The notes under the pieces were generated by a model, which had not been told where the DNA came from, searched no databases, and saw only the letters and a list, made by a program, of their open reading frames with translations. Both the position numbers and the translations under genes were made by a program. Of a DNA stretch of 8,826 bases, positions 1-7,369 are shown one piece after another (the stretch's first letter is position 1; the number at the start of each line of letters is the position of its first letter). Where the stretch lies: NCBI GenBank assembly GCA_003557765.1, contig PWNO01000169.1, forward strand, positions 1 through 8,826. Reading direction: 5' to 3'. This DNA comes from Bacteroidales bacterium (GTDB taxonomy: Bacteria > Bacteroidota > Bacteroidia > Bacteroidales > UBA7960).

Positions 1-1097
1 TTTACAAACCTTATGTAGATGCCAATTTTCAATATGCCTGCCTGGATACTTTGCCCGGGTTTAAACGCGAGCGTCTGGGAAACATTGAACATACGTTGTT
101 CCCTTTTGTCAGTGCCGGCATGGTCGTATATAGCGGTGGACGGTTGCAAAACCAGATGGAAGCCGCCGAACTGGCATACGAACAGGAAAAAGCCGGTTTT
201 GGAAAAAACACAATGGATATCAAACTTGCTGTTTATCTTAATTATTATCATCTGGCATCAGCCATCAATCAAAAAAACATCATCCTGCAAAGCCTGAAGC
301 ACCTGAATGACCAGGAACAATATACCCGGCTGATGATTCAGGCAGGCAGGATGTCGGAACTGGAAGCCTATCGTATTTCTGTTGAGCGGAATGCGCTGAG
401 AGGCATGCTTTTGCAGCAGGATAATAATATTGCTGCTTTTTCCCACGAACTATGTGCATTGATGGGCAGGGATGATTTAGAAGTCTTTTACCCGGCGGAT
501 AGTTTGCAAATGGATGATTTGGAACTGGAATACCAGCAACTGATGGAAACAGCACTGGAGAACAATCCTTACTGGCAACAGCTCGAATTGCGCATTATGC
601 AGGAAGAAACCCAGGTAAGGATCCGCCAGAGCGAAAAAATGCCTAGCGTGTCTGCACAGATATGGGCGGGTTATGAATTTGGGATAGAGCAGTTTTCCTT
701 TATTGACAACAGGCGGTACTTTGCAGGCTTGACTGCTTCTGTTCCAATTTTTGACGGCGGGATGAATGCCGCCCGCACCCAACAAGCCCAGGCAAAAGTG
801 GAAAGCACCAGGTGGACGCAGGAAAGTTTTAGAAAAACGTTGGGAAGCGAACTGGAGAATCTGTACAGGCGCCTGGAGGAAATGCGCAACCAGGTGAGCA
901 TCCAAAGTCAAAGTGTAGAGCAGGGGCACCAAACTTTCCGTCTGGCAATGATCGAATACCAGGCTGGCCGCCGGTCGAACACGGATCTGCTGGATATTCA
1001 ACAATCCTTAATAAAAAGCGAACTGCAACTCAATGATGCAGTCGTGAACTACAACATATCTAAAGCCAGACTGTTATATGTGCTTGGTTTATTATAA
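1..1097 (+). CDS. TolC-family outer membrane efflux protein, 5'-truncated by window edge
   Basis: This is the outer-membrane channel of the tripartite pump encoded with the next two genes. The reading frame is open from the first complete codon (3-5) to TAA at 1095-1097, giving about 364 visible residues. A TTG at 51 is not a credible start because coding sequence continues upstream of it to the edge. TolC proteins usually have about 420-480 residues, so the signal peptide and the first part of helix 1 are probably missing. Both family half-repeats are visible. Each has a beta-strand ending in a Gly-Gly turn (VVYSGGRLQNQ near 123-155 and SVPIFDGGMNAAR near 738-776) followed by long heptad-rich helices that form the periplasmic tunnel. 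The C-terminal half has the typical LxYxxGRxSNxDLLDxQ segment (about 945-1005). The adaptor gene follows after 26 bases, consistent with one operon. The family is clear; the exported substrate is not. Confidence 0.93.
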   Translation, partial: YKPYVDANFQYACLDTLPGFKRERLGNIEHTLFPFVSAGMVVYSGGRLQNQMEAAELAYEQEKAGFGKNTMDIKLAVYLNYYHLASAINQKNIILQSLKHLNDQEQYTRLMIQAGRMSELEAYRISVERNALRGMLLQQDNNIAAFSHELCALMGRDDLEVFYPADSLQMDDLELEYQQLMETALENNPYWQQLELRIMQEETQVRIRQSEKMPSVSAQIWAGYEFGIEQFSFIDNRRYFAGLTASVPIFDGGMNAARTQQAQAKVESTRWTQESFRKTLGSELENLYRRLEEMRNQVSIQSQSVEQGHQTFRLAMIEYQAGRRSNTDLLDIQQSLIKSELQLNDAVVNYNISKARLLYVLGLL

Positions 1098-1123
1098 AGT
1101 TTAGCATTTTAAAAAATCAGTAT

Positions 1124-2185
1124 ATGCCATTATCGAATTTTAAAGCATCAGTCGGGCTTACCCTATGCATCCTGCTTTTTACTTCCGGTTGCAGCCGTTC
1201 AGACCAGGAAGGTCAGCAGCAGGCTGCCCAACGACCGGCCAGGCCGGCACTCCTTGTTAAAACAGAGGATGTACGCCTGCACGATCTGACGGAGGTGCTC
1301 GAGCTACCCGGCACAATTGAGCCGGAAAATATTGCCAACGTATTGTCAACCTCTGAGGGGAAAATTACCCAAATGAATGCCAGAGAGGGTGACAAGGTCG
1401 AAGAAGGTCAGCTGTTGGCCATGCTCAGTCCGCTTTTGCGCGAGGATATCATCAATGCTGCACGACTGAACATGCAGGCCAAAGAGCAAGCCGTTGCACA
1501 AAATCCTGATGATGCTATGCGCGCCCTGGACTTACAACAGGCCCGGTCCGACTATGAATTTGCACTGAATCAGTACCGTCAGATCCCGGTAATAGCACCT
1601 GTAAGCGGAATCATTTCAGATCGCTGGGTGGATATGGGAGACATGGTTGCAGCCCGTCATAAGCTCTTTGAGATACAAAGCAATACACAATTACTGGTGA
1701 TTGTCCCCGTGTCGGAGCTCGATATCCGCAAATTGAGCATAGGTCAGCCGGTAAAGATTTCATCCGATGCCTGTCCTGCACAATTATTCCGCGGCAACAT
1801 CCAACGCATCTATCCCCGCGTTGACAGACAAAGCCGCAGCGCAACGGTCGAAGTGTTGCTGCCGGCCCCCTGTCCGCAGCTGCGCGCAGGAATGTTTGTC
1901 AGAGCATCCTTTGTTACCCGTTTTGTTCAGGATGCCGTTGCTGTGCCCGTTACGGCTTTGATTCAGCGAGGGCAACAGCAACTGGTATACATCGTGAATG
2001 ATGATAAAGCGGAGGAGTTACCGGTGCAAACAGGCCTGGAGTCTAACGGAATGATGGAGATTGTCAGCGGCCTGGAGGCAGGGCATCAACTGGTAGTCGA
2101 AGGACATGAACAACTCCAGTCAGGCAGGCAGGTTCGTATCCTGCAAAGCACTACAGAAACCGCCAACGAAGGAGGGCAACAATGA
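1124..2185 (+). CDS. RND efflux periplasmic adaptor (membrane fusion protein), lipoprotein
   Basis: This adaptor links the RND pump to the TolC channel across the periplasm. The 353-residue protein starts with a hydrophobic signal peptide ending in Thr-Ser-Gly-Cys. Cys23 is the likely lipidated residue, anchoring it to a membrane. Domains in order: an MP strand (about 43-65), the first lipoyl half (about 66-103, with EGDKVEEGQLLA), a short alpha-helical hairpin (about 104-153), the second lipoyl half (154-188, IAPVSGIISDRWVDMGDMV), a beta-barrel (about 190-265, ending LRAGMFVRASF), and the membrane-proximal domain (266-340). The hairpin is short compared with AcrA. The start ATG at 1124 puts the signal peptide at the N-terminus; no Shine-Dalgarno site is visible, which is normal in Bacteroidota. 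The TGA overlaps the RND start (ATGA), so translation is probably coupled. Two barrel cysteines (C217, C250) are an oddity. Confidence 0.94.
   Translation: MPLSNFKASVGLTLCILLFTSGCSRSDQEGQQQAAQRPARPALLVKTEDVRLHDLTEVLELPGTIEPENIANVLSTSEGKITQMNAREGDKVEEGQLLAMLSPLLREDIINAARLNMQAKEQAVAQNPDDAMRALDLQQARSDYEFALNQYRQIPVIAPVSGIISDRWVDMGDMVAARHKLFEIQSNTQLLVIVPVSELDIRKLSIGQPVKISSDACPAQLFRGNIQRIYPRVDRQSRSATVEVLLPAPCPQLRAGMFVRASFVTRFVQDAVAVPVTALIQRGQQQLVYIVNDDKAEELPVQTGLESNGMMEIVSGLEAGHQLVVEGHEQLQSGRQVRILQSTTETANEGGQQ
2168..2181 (+). promoter_or_regulatory. Strong Shine-Dalgarno site of the RND gene, inside the adaptor's 3' end
   Basis: AAGGAGG at 2169-2175 is a full match to the classical anti-Shine-Dalgarno core and lies 6 bases before the ATG at 2182. 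It sits within the last codons of the adaptor gene, whose stop overlaps the RND start. The adaptor and minus-strand genes here lack such a site. Together with the ATGA overlap, this fixes the RND start and suggests translational coupling that keeps adaptor and pump in proportion. Confidence 0.7.
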
Positions 2186-5100
2186 AATTTACCTCTACCG
2201 CGATCAGAAGGCCAGTTGCCACCCTCTCATTGATGCTTCTGGCAACTGTGCTGGGAGTTATTGGGTATTTGCGCTTACCTGTCGATTTTCTGCCGGAGGT
2301 GACCTACCCTATGGTACGCGTACACGTTTACTGGCCGGGAGCAACACCCGAAGAAATAGCTGACAACATTGCTGAACCTATTGAGCAGGTGCTGGCCACG
2401 GTCGATAACCTCGACTACCTTGAATCTTCTTCCATCGAAGGGCAATACACGCTGCGTGTAAACTTTGAATATGGAACCGACATTGATGTAGCCTATCAGG
2501 ATGTGGTGGCCAAAATGGGTCTGGCCACACGGCGATTGCCGACAGATGTAGACCCTCCCGTGATGTTTAAGGACGATCCATCACAATTGCCGATTTCGCA
2601 ATTGATCGTGATGTCGGAGACACGCGACCTGATCAACTTGCGGATGTGGGTCGAAAACATCCTGCAAGACCAGTTCCTCGCCATCCGCGGTGTGGCCGGT
2701 ACAGAAGTGCTGGGTGGCTTGCGACGGGAAATACGCGTGTATCTGAATCCCGACAGGGCTGCAGCTTACAACTTAAGCCTCGAGCAGGTGATACGCCGCA
2801 TACGGGATGAAAACATTGAAAGACTGGCAGGAAGGGTTACCGAAGGCCAACGGGAGTTTATCCTGCGCACCACTGCAGAGTTTCGCGACCTGGATGAGAT
2901 CCGAAACCTTGTGGTCTCTCCACCCGGACAGCCGCAGGTAAAACTAAAAGACCTTGCCAGTGTCGATGACACACATGAAGATCAGCGGGTCATAACCCGC
3001 TTCAACAGCAATCCCGCCATCAAACTCAATATCCTCAAACAGGCAGATGCCAATACTGTGGAAGTAGCCGATGAAGTGGACCGCCTGATTGCACATCTGA
3101 TGGAAACGGCCCCCGCTGATATATCTTTTGATGTGGTTGAAAACCAGGCGAATTATATCAAGGAGTCCATTGCCGGGGTAACCAATGCTGCCATTGCTGC
3201 TGTTATCCTGGTGGTGCTGGTCGTTTTTATTTTCCTCGGCCACTGGCGCCAGGTGCTTGTGATGCTGATCGCTTTGCCAATAACCATCCTCTTTAACTTT
3301 TTTGTGATGCAGGTAAGCGGCTTCTCACTGAACATCTTTTCATTGGGCGGATTGGTAGTGGCGATGGGCGTTGTGCTTGACAATTCCATTGTCGTGATCG
3401 AGAATATCACCCGGCGGGCACATAAATCCAGAACGCCTGGACTTGAAAAAAGCGATGATTATGAAGAAGTAACTGCCTCAGCCACCTCACAGGTTGCATT
3501 GGCTGTACTGGCCGCAACCCTTACTTTTTTAGCTCTGTTTTTACCGTTTCTGCTTGTTTCAGGACTTACCACCTTATTGTTCAGGGAGCTCATCCTTACC
3601 ATAGCAGGGATTGTGATCATATCCCTTGTGGTTTCGCTTACCGTCACACCCACCCTGGCACACTACCTGGTGGTGAAACCCGGAAAAGGAAAACAAAAGG
3701 ATAACTTCCTGGATCGCATCATTTCCGGTCTGAACCGAGCCTATGGTTATGTGCTGAAGGGATTGCTTCGCTTCTGGTGGCTGGTGCTGCTGGTCTTCAT
3801 TGTATTGATGGCCGGCACCATTCACTACGCCCAACAGCTGGGAAGCGAATTTTTGCCTGCTGTGGACGATGGCCGTATCATGATCAAAACCATACAACCC
3901 ACAGGTGCCTCGCTGGCAAAAACAGACAACCTGCTGGCTCAAATTGAAAATGTGGTCAAAGAGGACCCTTATGTAGATACGTACTTCACCCTTTCCGGTG
4001 GTCGTGTGTGGGGACTGATCACTTACGAGATTGCCAACGAAGGACAGATCGACATTGAGCTGGTGCCGCGAAATCAAAGACCTTACACGACACGTGAGTA
4101 TGTAGAGTATTTGCGGCCAAAAGTGATGCAGTACGCCCAGCCCGGCGTACGTCTTATTGTGGTGCAGGCGCGGGTACGAGGCATCAGGCGTACCGGTGAT
4201 TCAGAAGTTGAGGTGAAGGTCAGAGGGCAGGATATGGAACGCCTTAATGAGATTGCACAACAGGCTGTAGAGCAGATGAACAACATCAACGGCCTGACCA
4301 ATATTCGCATCGGTACCCAGATCAACAAGCCGGAGTACCAGATTCAAATCAATCGCGAACGTCTTGCCGATCTGGGGATATCTGCTCAGACAATTGCTAC
4401 TGCAGCACGCAGTCTTGTTGACGGAACCGTGGCTACCCACATCAGGGAATCCGGCGAGCTGTATAACGTTCGGGTGATGTTGCCCGAGGCGCGCATCAGA
4501 AGCCGTCAGGACATAGAGAATATGTATATCGATGTGCCCGGAGGCGGAAAAATTCCTTTGCGCAATGTGGCACGTGTGGAACACCGGCTTGGCCCGGTAG
4601 AAGTGGTCAGGGAAAACCAGGTGATGCAGATCATCATCTCGAGCGATGTAGCCCAGGGTGCGAACATCGGACAGGTAGCACAAACGCTTGAACAGCAACT
4701 GAACGATTTCCAGCTTCCCGAAGGATACAGCTTTGACCTGGGCGGTCAGGTTTACCTGATGCAGGAAAGCCAGAATGTGATGACACAGATCATATTGTTT
4801 GCCATCTTCTTTGCCTTCATCATCCTGGCCATACAGTTTAACTCATTCCGGCAGCCCTTCCTGATACTGCTGGGTGTGCCGTTTGCTTTTGTCGGCGTTG
4901 TGGCAGCTTTGCTGATCACAGGCTTTCCGGCGGGCGCAACCGTGATGATCGGGGTGTTGATCATGATTGGAGGCATTACCACGCAGGGCGTGGTGCTTAT
5001 CACTTTCGTCAATGAATACCGCGGGCGCGGGATGACTGCGCGCGAGGCCATCCTGGAGGGTGCTCCACTGCGTTTGCGACCCATTCTGATGACACAGGCA

Positions 5101-5289
5101 ACCACGGTGCTCGGATTGCTGCCGCTGGCTTTAAACATAGGTGAAGGCGGCGATATGCTACAGCCAATGGCAATCGCTGTAATCGGAGGCTTGTTGTTTT
5201 CTTTGATGGTTACACTTTTGCTGCTGCCCTGCCTCTATTATGTGTTTGAATCCTTTTCAATACTTCCCAAAAAGAAAAAGAAGGGATAA
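2182..5289 (+). CDS. RND-family efflux transporter, inner-membrane pump (AcrB/MdtB-like superfamily)
   Basis: This proton-driven inner-membrane pump is the motor of the tripartite system. At 1035 residues it has the full length of AcrB-type transporters. TM1 is at about 12-31, followed by the first porter and docking loop to about 333. TM2-TM6 span about 335-490 and TM7 about 531-549. The second periplasmic loop runs to about 865, and TM8-TM12 span about 866-1022, before a basic tail rich in lysine. Family signatures include RRPVAT near the N-terminus, DFLPE (residues 36-40), the YWPGATPEEI segment and RLRPILMT (964-971). In TM4 the relay is Asp400-Asn401 rather than AcrB's Asp407-Asp408. In TM10, Thr934-Gln935 replace Lys940-Asn941. 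Arg964 and Thr971 match AcrB Arg971 and Thr978. There is no metal-exporter (CzcA/CusA) DFG-type TM4 motif, so a drug, lipid or hydrophobic-compound substrate is more likely, but this is inference. Confidence 0.95.
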   Translation: MKFTSTAIRRPVATLSLMLLATVLGVIGYLRLPVDFLPEVTYPMVRVHVYWPGATPEEIADNIAEPIEQVLATVDNLDYLESSSIEGQYTLRVNFEYGTDIDVAYQDVVAKMGLATRRLPTDVDPPVMFKDDPSQLPISQLIVMSETRDLINLRMWVENILQDQFLAIRGVAGTEVLGGLRREIRVYLNPDRAAAYNLSLEQVIRRIRDENIERLAGRVTEGQREFILRTTAEFRDLDEIRNLVVSPPGQPQVKLKDLASVDDTHEDQRVITRFNSNPAIKLNILKQADANTVEVADEVDRLIAHLMETAPADISFDVVENQANYIKESIAGVTNAAIAAVILVVLVVFIFLGHWRQVLVMLIALPITILFNFFVMQVSGFSLNIFSLGGLVVAMGVVLDNSIVVIENITRRAHKSRTPGLEKSDDYEEVTASATSQVALAVLAATLTFLALFLPFLLVSGLTTLLFRELILTIAGIVIISLVVSLTVTPTLAHYLVVKPGKGKQKDNFLDRIISGLNRAYGYVLKGLLRFWWLVLLVFIVLMAGTIHYAQQLGSEFLPAVDDGRIMIKTIQPTGASLAKTDNLLAQIENVVKEDPYVDTYFTLSGGRVWGLITYEIANEGQIDIELVPRNQRPYTTREYVEYLRPKVMQYAQPGVRLIVVQARVRGIRRTGDSEVEVKVRGQDMERLNEIAQQAVEQMNNINGLTNIRIGTQINKPEYQIQINRERLADLGISAQTIATAARSLVDGTVATHIRESGELYNVRVMLPEARIRSRQDIENMYIDVPGGGKIPLRNVARVEHRLGPVEVVRENQVMQIIISSDVAQGANIGQVAQTLEQQLNDFQLPEGYSFDLGGQVYLMQESQNVMTQIILFAIFFAFIILAIQFNSFRQPFLILLGVPFAFVGVVAALLITGFPAGATVMIGVLIMIGGITTQGVVLITFVNEYRGRGMTAREAILEGAPLRLRPILMTQATTVLGLLPLALNIGEGGDMLQPMAIAVIGGLLFSLMVTLLLLPCLYYVFESFSILPKKKKKG

Positions 5290-5300
5290 AACATAATGCA

Positions 5301-6086
5301 TCAGATATCTTTTATGCAGCGAACAGAAAAACCCAAAGCTTTATCCGCATAACTGCGGCCGATGTTGCTGCCTGCCAGATCAATACTTCGGTGCCATGCA
5401 TATACGTCTGAATAATCATTAGAAGTCCACCAAAAACCGATAGTGCCAAGGCCGGCAAATGTTCCATCTGTATTACGATACCCCCCCGGAAGTGCAGTAA
5501 AGCCAAACTTATCGGTACCAAATTGCTTTTCGCCAATCCATCGATCAGGGTGATCCCATCTTGGGTGAATATCTGTATAGCAATCGCCTTCTTTGTGAGA
5601 GCCGGATTGACGACAGCTTTTTAGCATATTGCCCAGGTTATTGGCAGTTACCACATCATACTGACTAATCAGGTGCGCAGCTAAACGCGTCCAGTCTGCA
5701 TCGCTTGGAATCCGCCATCCTTCAGGACAAATACCTCTTGGATCATTTACGGCATACCAATTATAGAGAGCTCCATACATTTCGATGATTTCAGTTTCCG
5801 AATTCACACTATCAACATCGATGTTGGAGTATATGAAATAAGCACCCTCGCTGGTGAACGAACCTGCACTTGCATTATTATTGTCAGAATTTGTAATCTT
5901 TGTTCCATCATTGTACATAGTAACCCTCAAATTTGTAGTCATCCATTCCTGATAATTAATAAGTACTGTCTGATATTGGTTGTTTTCAATGTCTTTTACT
6001 GTGTCCGTTGGAATCGGATGCAGATCATCATTCAAAGCAGAAAAAACAAAAATTAAGATTGAACTAAGCGTTGCAGTTTTTATCAT
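5301..6086 (-). CDS. Exported FISUMP-domain protein (Fibrobacter succinogenes major paralogous domain)
   Basis: The 261-residue protein starts with a probable signal peptide (residues 1-17, hydrophobic core SILIFVFSA) without a lipobox cysteine, so it should be periplasmic or surface-located. Residues about 38-261 match the FISUMP domain known from Fibrobacter and Bacteroidota. The visible landmarks are YQEWMTTNLRV (45-55), GALYNWYAV (105-113), CPEGWRIPSDADWTRL (120-135), GFTALPGGYR (195-204), FWWTSNDYSD (218-227) and the terminal GFSVRCIKD. The domain has no established biochemical function; its fold is thought to be C-type-lectin-like, which would suit binding at the cell surface. The ATG at 6084-6086 lies 24 bases after the DoxX-type gene stop, so the two are probably co-transcribed. 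The stop lies 11 bases from the convergent RND stop. The coding strand has a G7 run (plus-strand C7, 5481-5487). Base composition looks more A/T-rich than the pump operon. Confidence 0.85.
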   Translation of the reverse strand: MIKTATLSSILIFVFSALNDDLHPIPTDTVKDIENNQYQTVLINYQEWMTTNLRVTMYNDGTKITNSDNNNASAGSFTSEGAYFIYSNIDVDSVNSETEIIEMYGALYNWYAVNDPRGICPEGWRIPSDADWTRLAAHLISQYDVVTANNLGNMLKSCRQSGSHKEGDCYTDIHPRWDHPDRWIGEKQFGTDKFGFTALPGGYRNTDGTFAGLGTIGFWWTSNDYSDVYAWHRSIDLAGSNIGRSYADKALGFSVRCIKDI

Positions 6087-6110
6087 CGTTTGTACTATTC
6101 ATGTTTCCAT

Positions 6111-7250
6111 TCACTTCTGATTTAAATACAATTGATGTATTGTTTCATAATCCGGAATGCGTCGGTGAGGCCATTTAGCTAACACAACACCATCTTTCAT
6201 CAGCAGCAGTCCGGGATTGGATCGAATGATGGTTTTAAGTTCAATTTCGTCTGCGAGATAAAACAAGTGCCTCTCCGGAGCTTTATAGGCTTGTGTAAAT
6301 TCTTCTATAGCACGAGATGTGGACCCGGTAAGTATGATAAAGGTATGACCCTCTTCCTCTGCTTGCCTCCAAAGAGGCGTGATCTTGCTTTCGAAGACTT
6401 GTTTGTTAGTGCGGTAAAGGTCATAGGCAACGACCATAAAGACATAGCCCGGCTCTGTCATGTAAAAATCCGTGAGGTCTTCACCAAATTCATCCTGAAT
6501 ATAGAAATCTTCGATTTCGGCCTCTTCATATGGTTGGATAATTTCTCTTCGCTGATCCTTAAACGACCAGACTTCTGCCCACTCCGGGTCATCCCAGGGA
6601 TAGTCGCTTGCAGGATATTCCCTCGTAACCCCTGTTTCTTCGTTCTCGAAAATAAGATATGTTTCGGAAACTTCTTCTGTGGACATGACAAGTTCGGTAA
6701 CATTGTTGCCAACTTTCCAGGGCCTGAAATCAATCACAGGCAAATAACGAAGGCAGTATGCAGATAAGCCAAGAATGCCTGCCGTAACAAGGATCATAAG
6801 TATGTTATCAACGGTTTTTGACCAAGGTGTCTTGAACTTGTATCGATACACGAACACAATAATGGCTGCTGCAAAAATCACCACGTTTTTGTAGAACGTT
6901 TCCCAGTTGCTGATGATTATGGCGTCTCCGAAACATCCGCAATCGGGAACGGGGTCAGTGATGGCAATGTATAGTGTGAGCGGAGTGAAGAAAAGCATGA
7001 ACAGGAATCCGCCCCAGGCACTGAGCTTGTATTTGATTCCCACAAACAAACCCACTCCGATAATGAATTCGAGTGTGCTTAATAACAAGGCCATGGGAAG
7101 TGCCGTAAAGAAAAGCCATTCCGTGCCGAAAGCCAAAAAGTAATCCTGGAATTTATATGCTGAGCCAAGGGGATCGATGGCTTTTACAAAGCCTGAAAAG
7201 ATAAATACACCACCTACTAAAATCCTGGAGATCCAAATAAGAGTCTTCAT
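6111..7250 (-). CDS. DoxX/MauE-type membrane protein with C-terminal thioredoxin-like domain (BT_3928-family-like)
   Basis: The 379-residue inner-membrane protein has two parts. Residues 1-168 form a DoxX/MauE-type four- to five-helix unit. It has the family N-terminus RILVGGVFIFSGFVKAIDP (9-27), helices at about 46-70, 75-97, 122-137 and 150-166, and a PDCGCFGD motif (102-109). That motif places Cys104 and Cys106 at a membrane face, as in MauE proteins that handle disulfides. After YLPVIDFRPWKVGNN (169-183), residues about 265-379 look like a thioredoxin fold with the SNPGLLLMKDG cis-proline strand (344-354) but no CxxC. The N-terminal sequence, linker and C-terminal part resemble what databases call BT_3928 family protein; this is from memory, without a search. 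The ATG at 7248-7250 follows an A/T-rich leader with no Shine-Dalgarno site. The role is probably in envelope redox or protein maturation, but is unproven. Confidence 0.85.
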   Translation of the reverse strand: MKTLIWISRILVGGVFIFSGFVKAIDPLGSAYKFQDYFLAFGTEWLFFTALPMALLLSTLEFIIGVGLFVGIKYKLSAWGGFLFMLFFTPLTLYIAITDPVPDCGCFGDAIIISNWETFYKNVVIFAAAIIVFVYRYKFKTPWSKTVDNILMILVTAGILGLSAYCLRYLPVIDFRPWKVGNNVTELVMSTEEVSETYLIFENEETGVTREYPASDYPWDDPEWAEVWSFKDQRREIIQPYEEAEIEDFYIQDEFGEDLTDFYMTEPGYVFMVVAYDLYRTNKQVFESKITPLWRQAEEEGHTFIILTGSTSRAIEEFTQAYKAPERHLFYLADEIELKTIIRSNPGLLLMKDGVVLAKWPHRRIPDYETIHQLYLNQK

Positions 7251-7289
7251 TCTAATTCATTATATATATAAATACATACATAAACATTA

Positions 7290-7337
7290 TCAGGAACAGA
7301 AACCTGACCATTTCTGTTCTATTATATCAGACAGGTT
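7290..7337. repeat. Cluster of overlapping inverted repeats between the DUF1573 and DoxX genes
   Basis: A perfect 9-base inverted repeat (GAACAGAAA at 7294-7302 and TTTCTGTTC at 7311-7319, 8-base loop) lies in the 119-base spacer. Two weaker pairings share bases with it: TCAGG/CCTGA (7290-7294 with 7303-7307) and AACCTG/CAGGTT (7301-7306 with 7332-7337). They cannot all form together. No U-run follows in the minus-strand transcript, so an ordinary intrinsic terminator is unlikely. An operator, an RNA-processing hairpin, or an attenuator-like switch controlling the downstream DoxX gene are all possible. Confidence 0.5.
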
Positions 7338-7369
7338 CAGACTTCCATCACCTCCAACCCGGGTCTGGC

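Noticed and set aside
51..53. TTG at 51 as the start of the TolC gene
   Set aside because: The frame is open and reads as TolC-like sequence back to the window edge, so the true start is outside the window.
3331..3420. Heavy-metal exporter assignment (CzcA/CusA type) for the RND gene
   Set aside because: TM4 reads VLDNSIVVIEN and lacks the metal-exporter DFG-type motif; the adaptor also lacks histidine-rich metal-binding segments.
3574..4077. 167-codon minus-strand frame opposite the RND gene
   Set aside because: It lies wholly antisense to a strongly conserved transporter and shows no recognisable protein features.
5312..5536. 74-codon minus-strand frame inside the FISUMP gene
   Set aside because: It is an alternative frame of the FISUMP gene, entered across the G7 tract; the main frame carries the conserved C-terminal motifs.
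7294..7319. Intrinsic terminator of the DUF1573 gene
   Set aside because: The 9-base stem is good, but no U-run follows in the minus-strand transcript.
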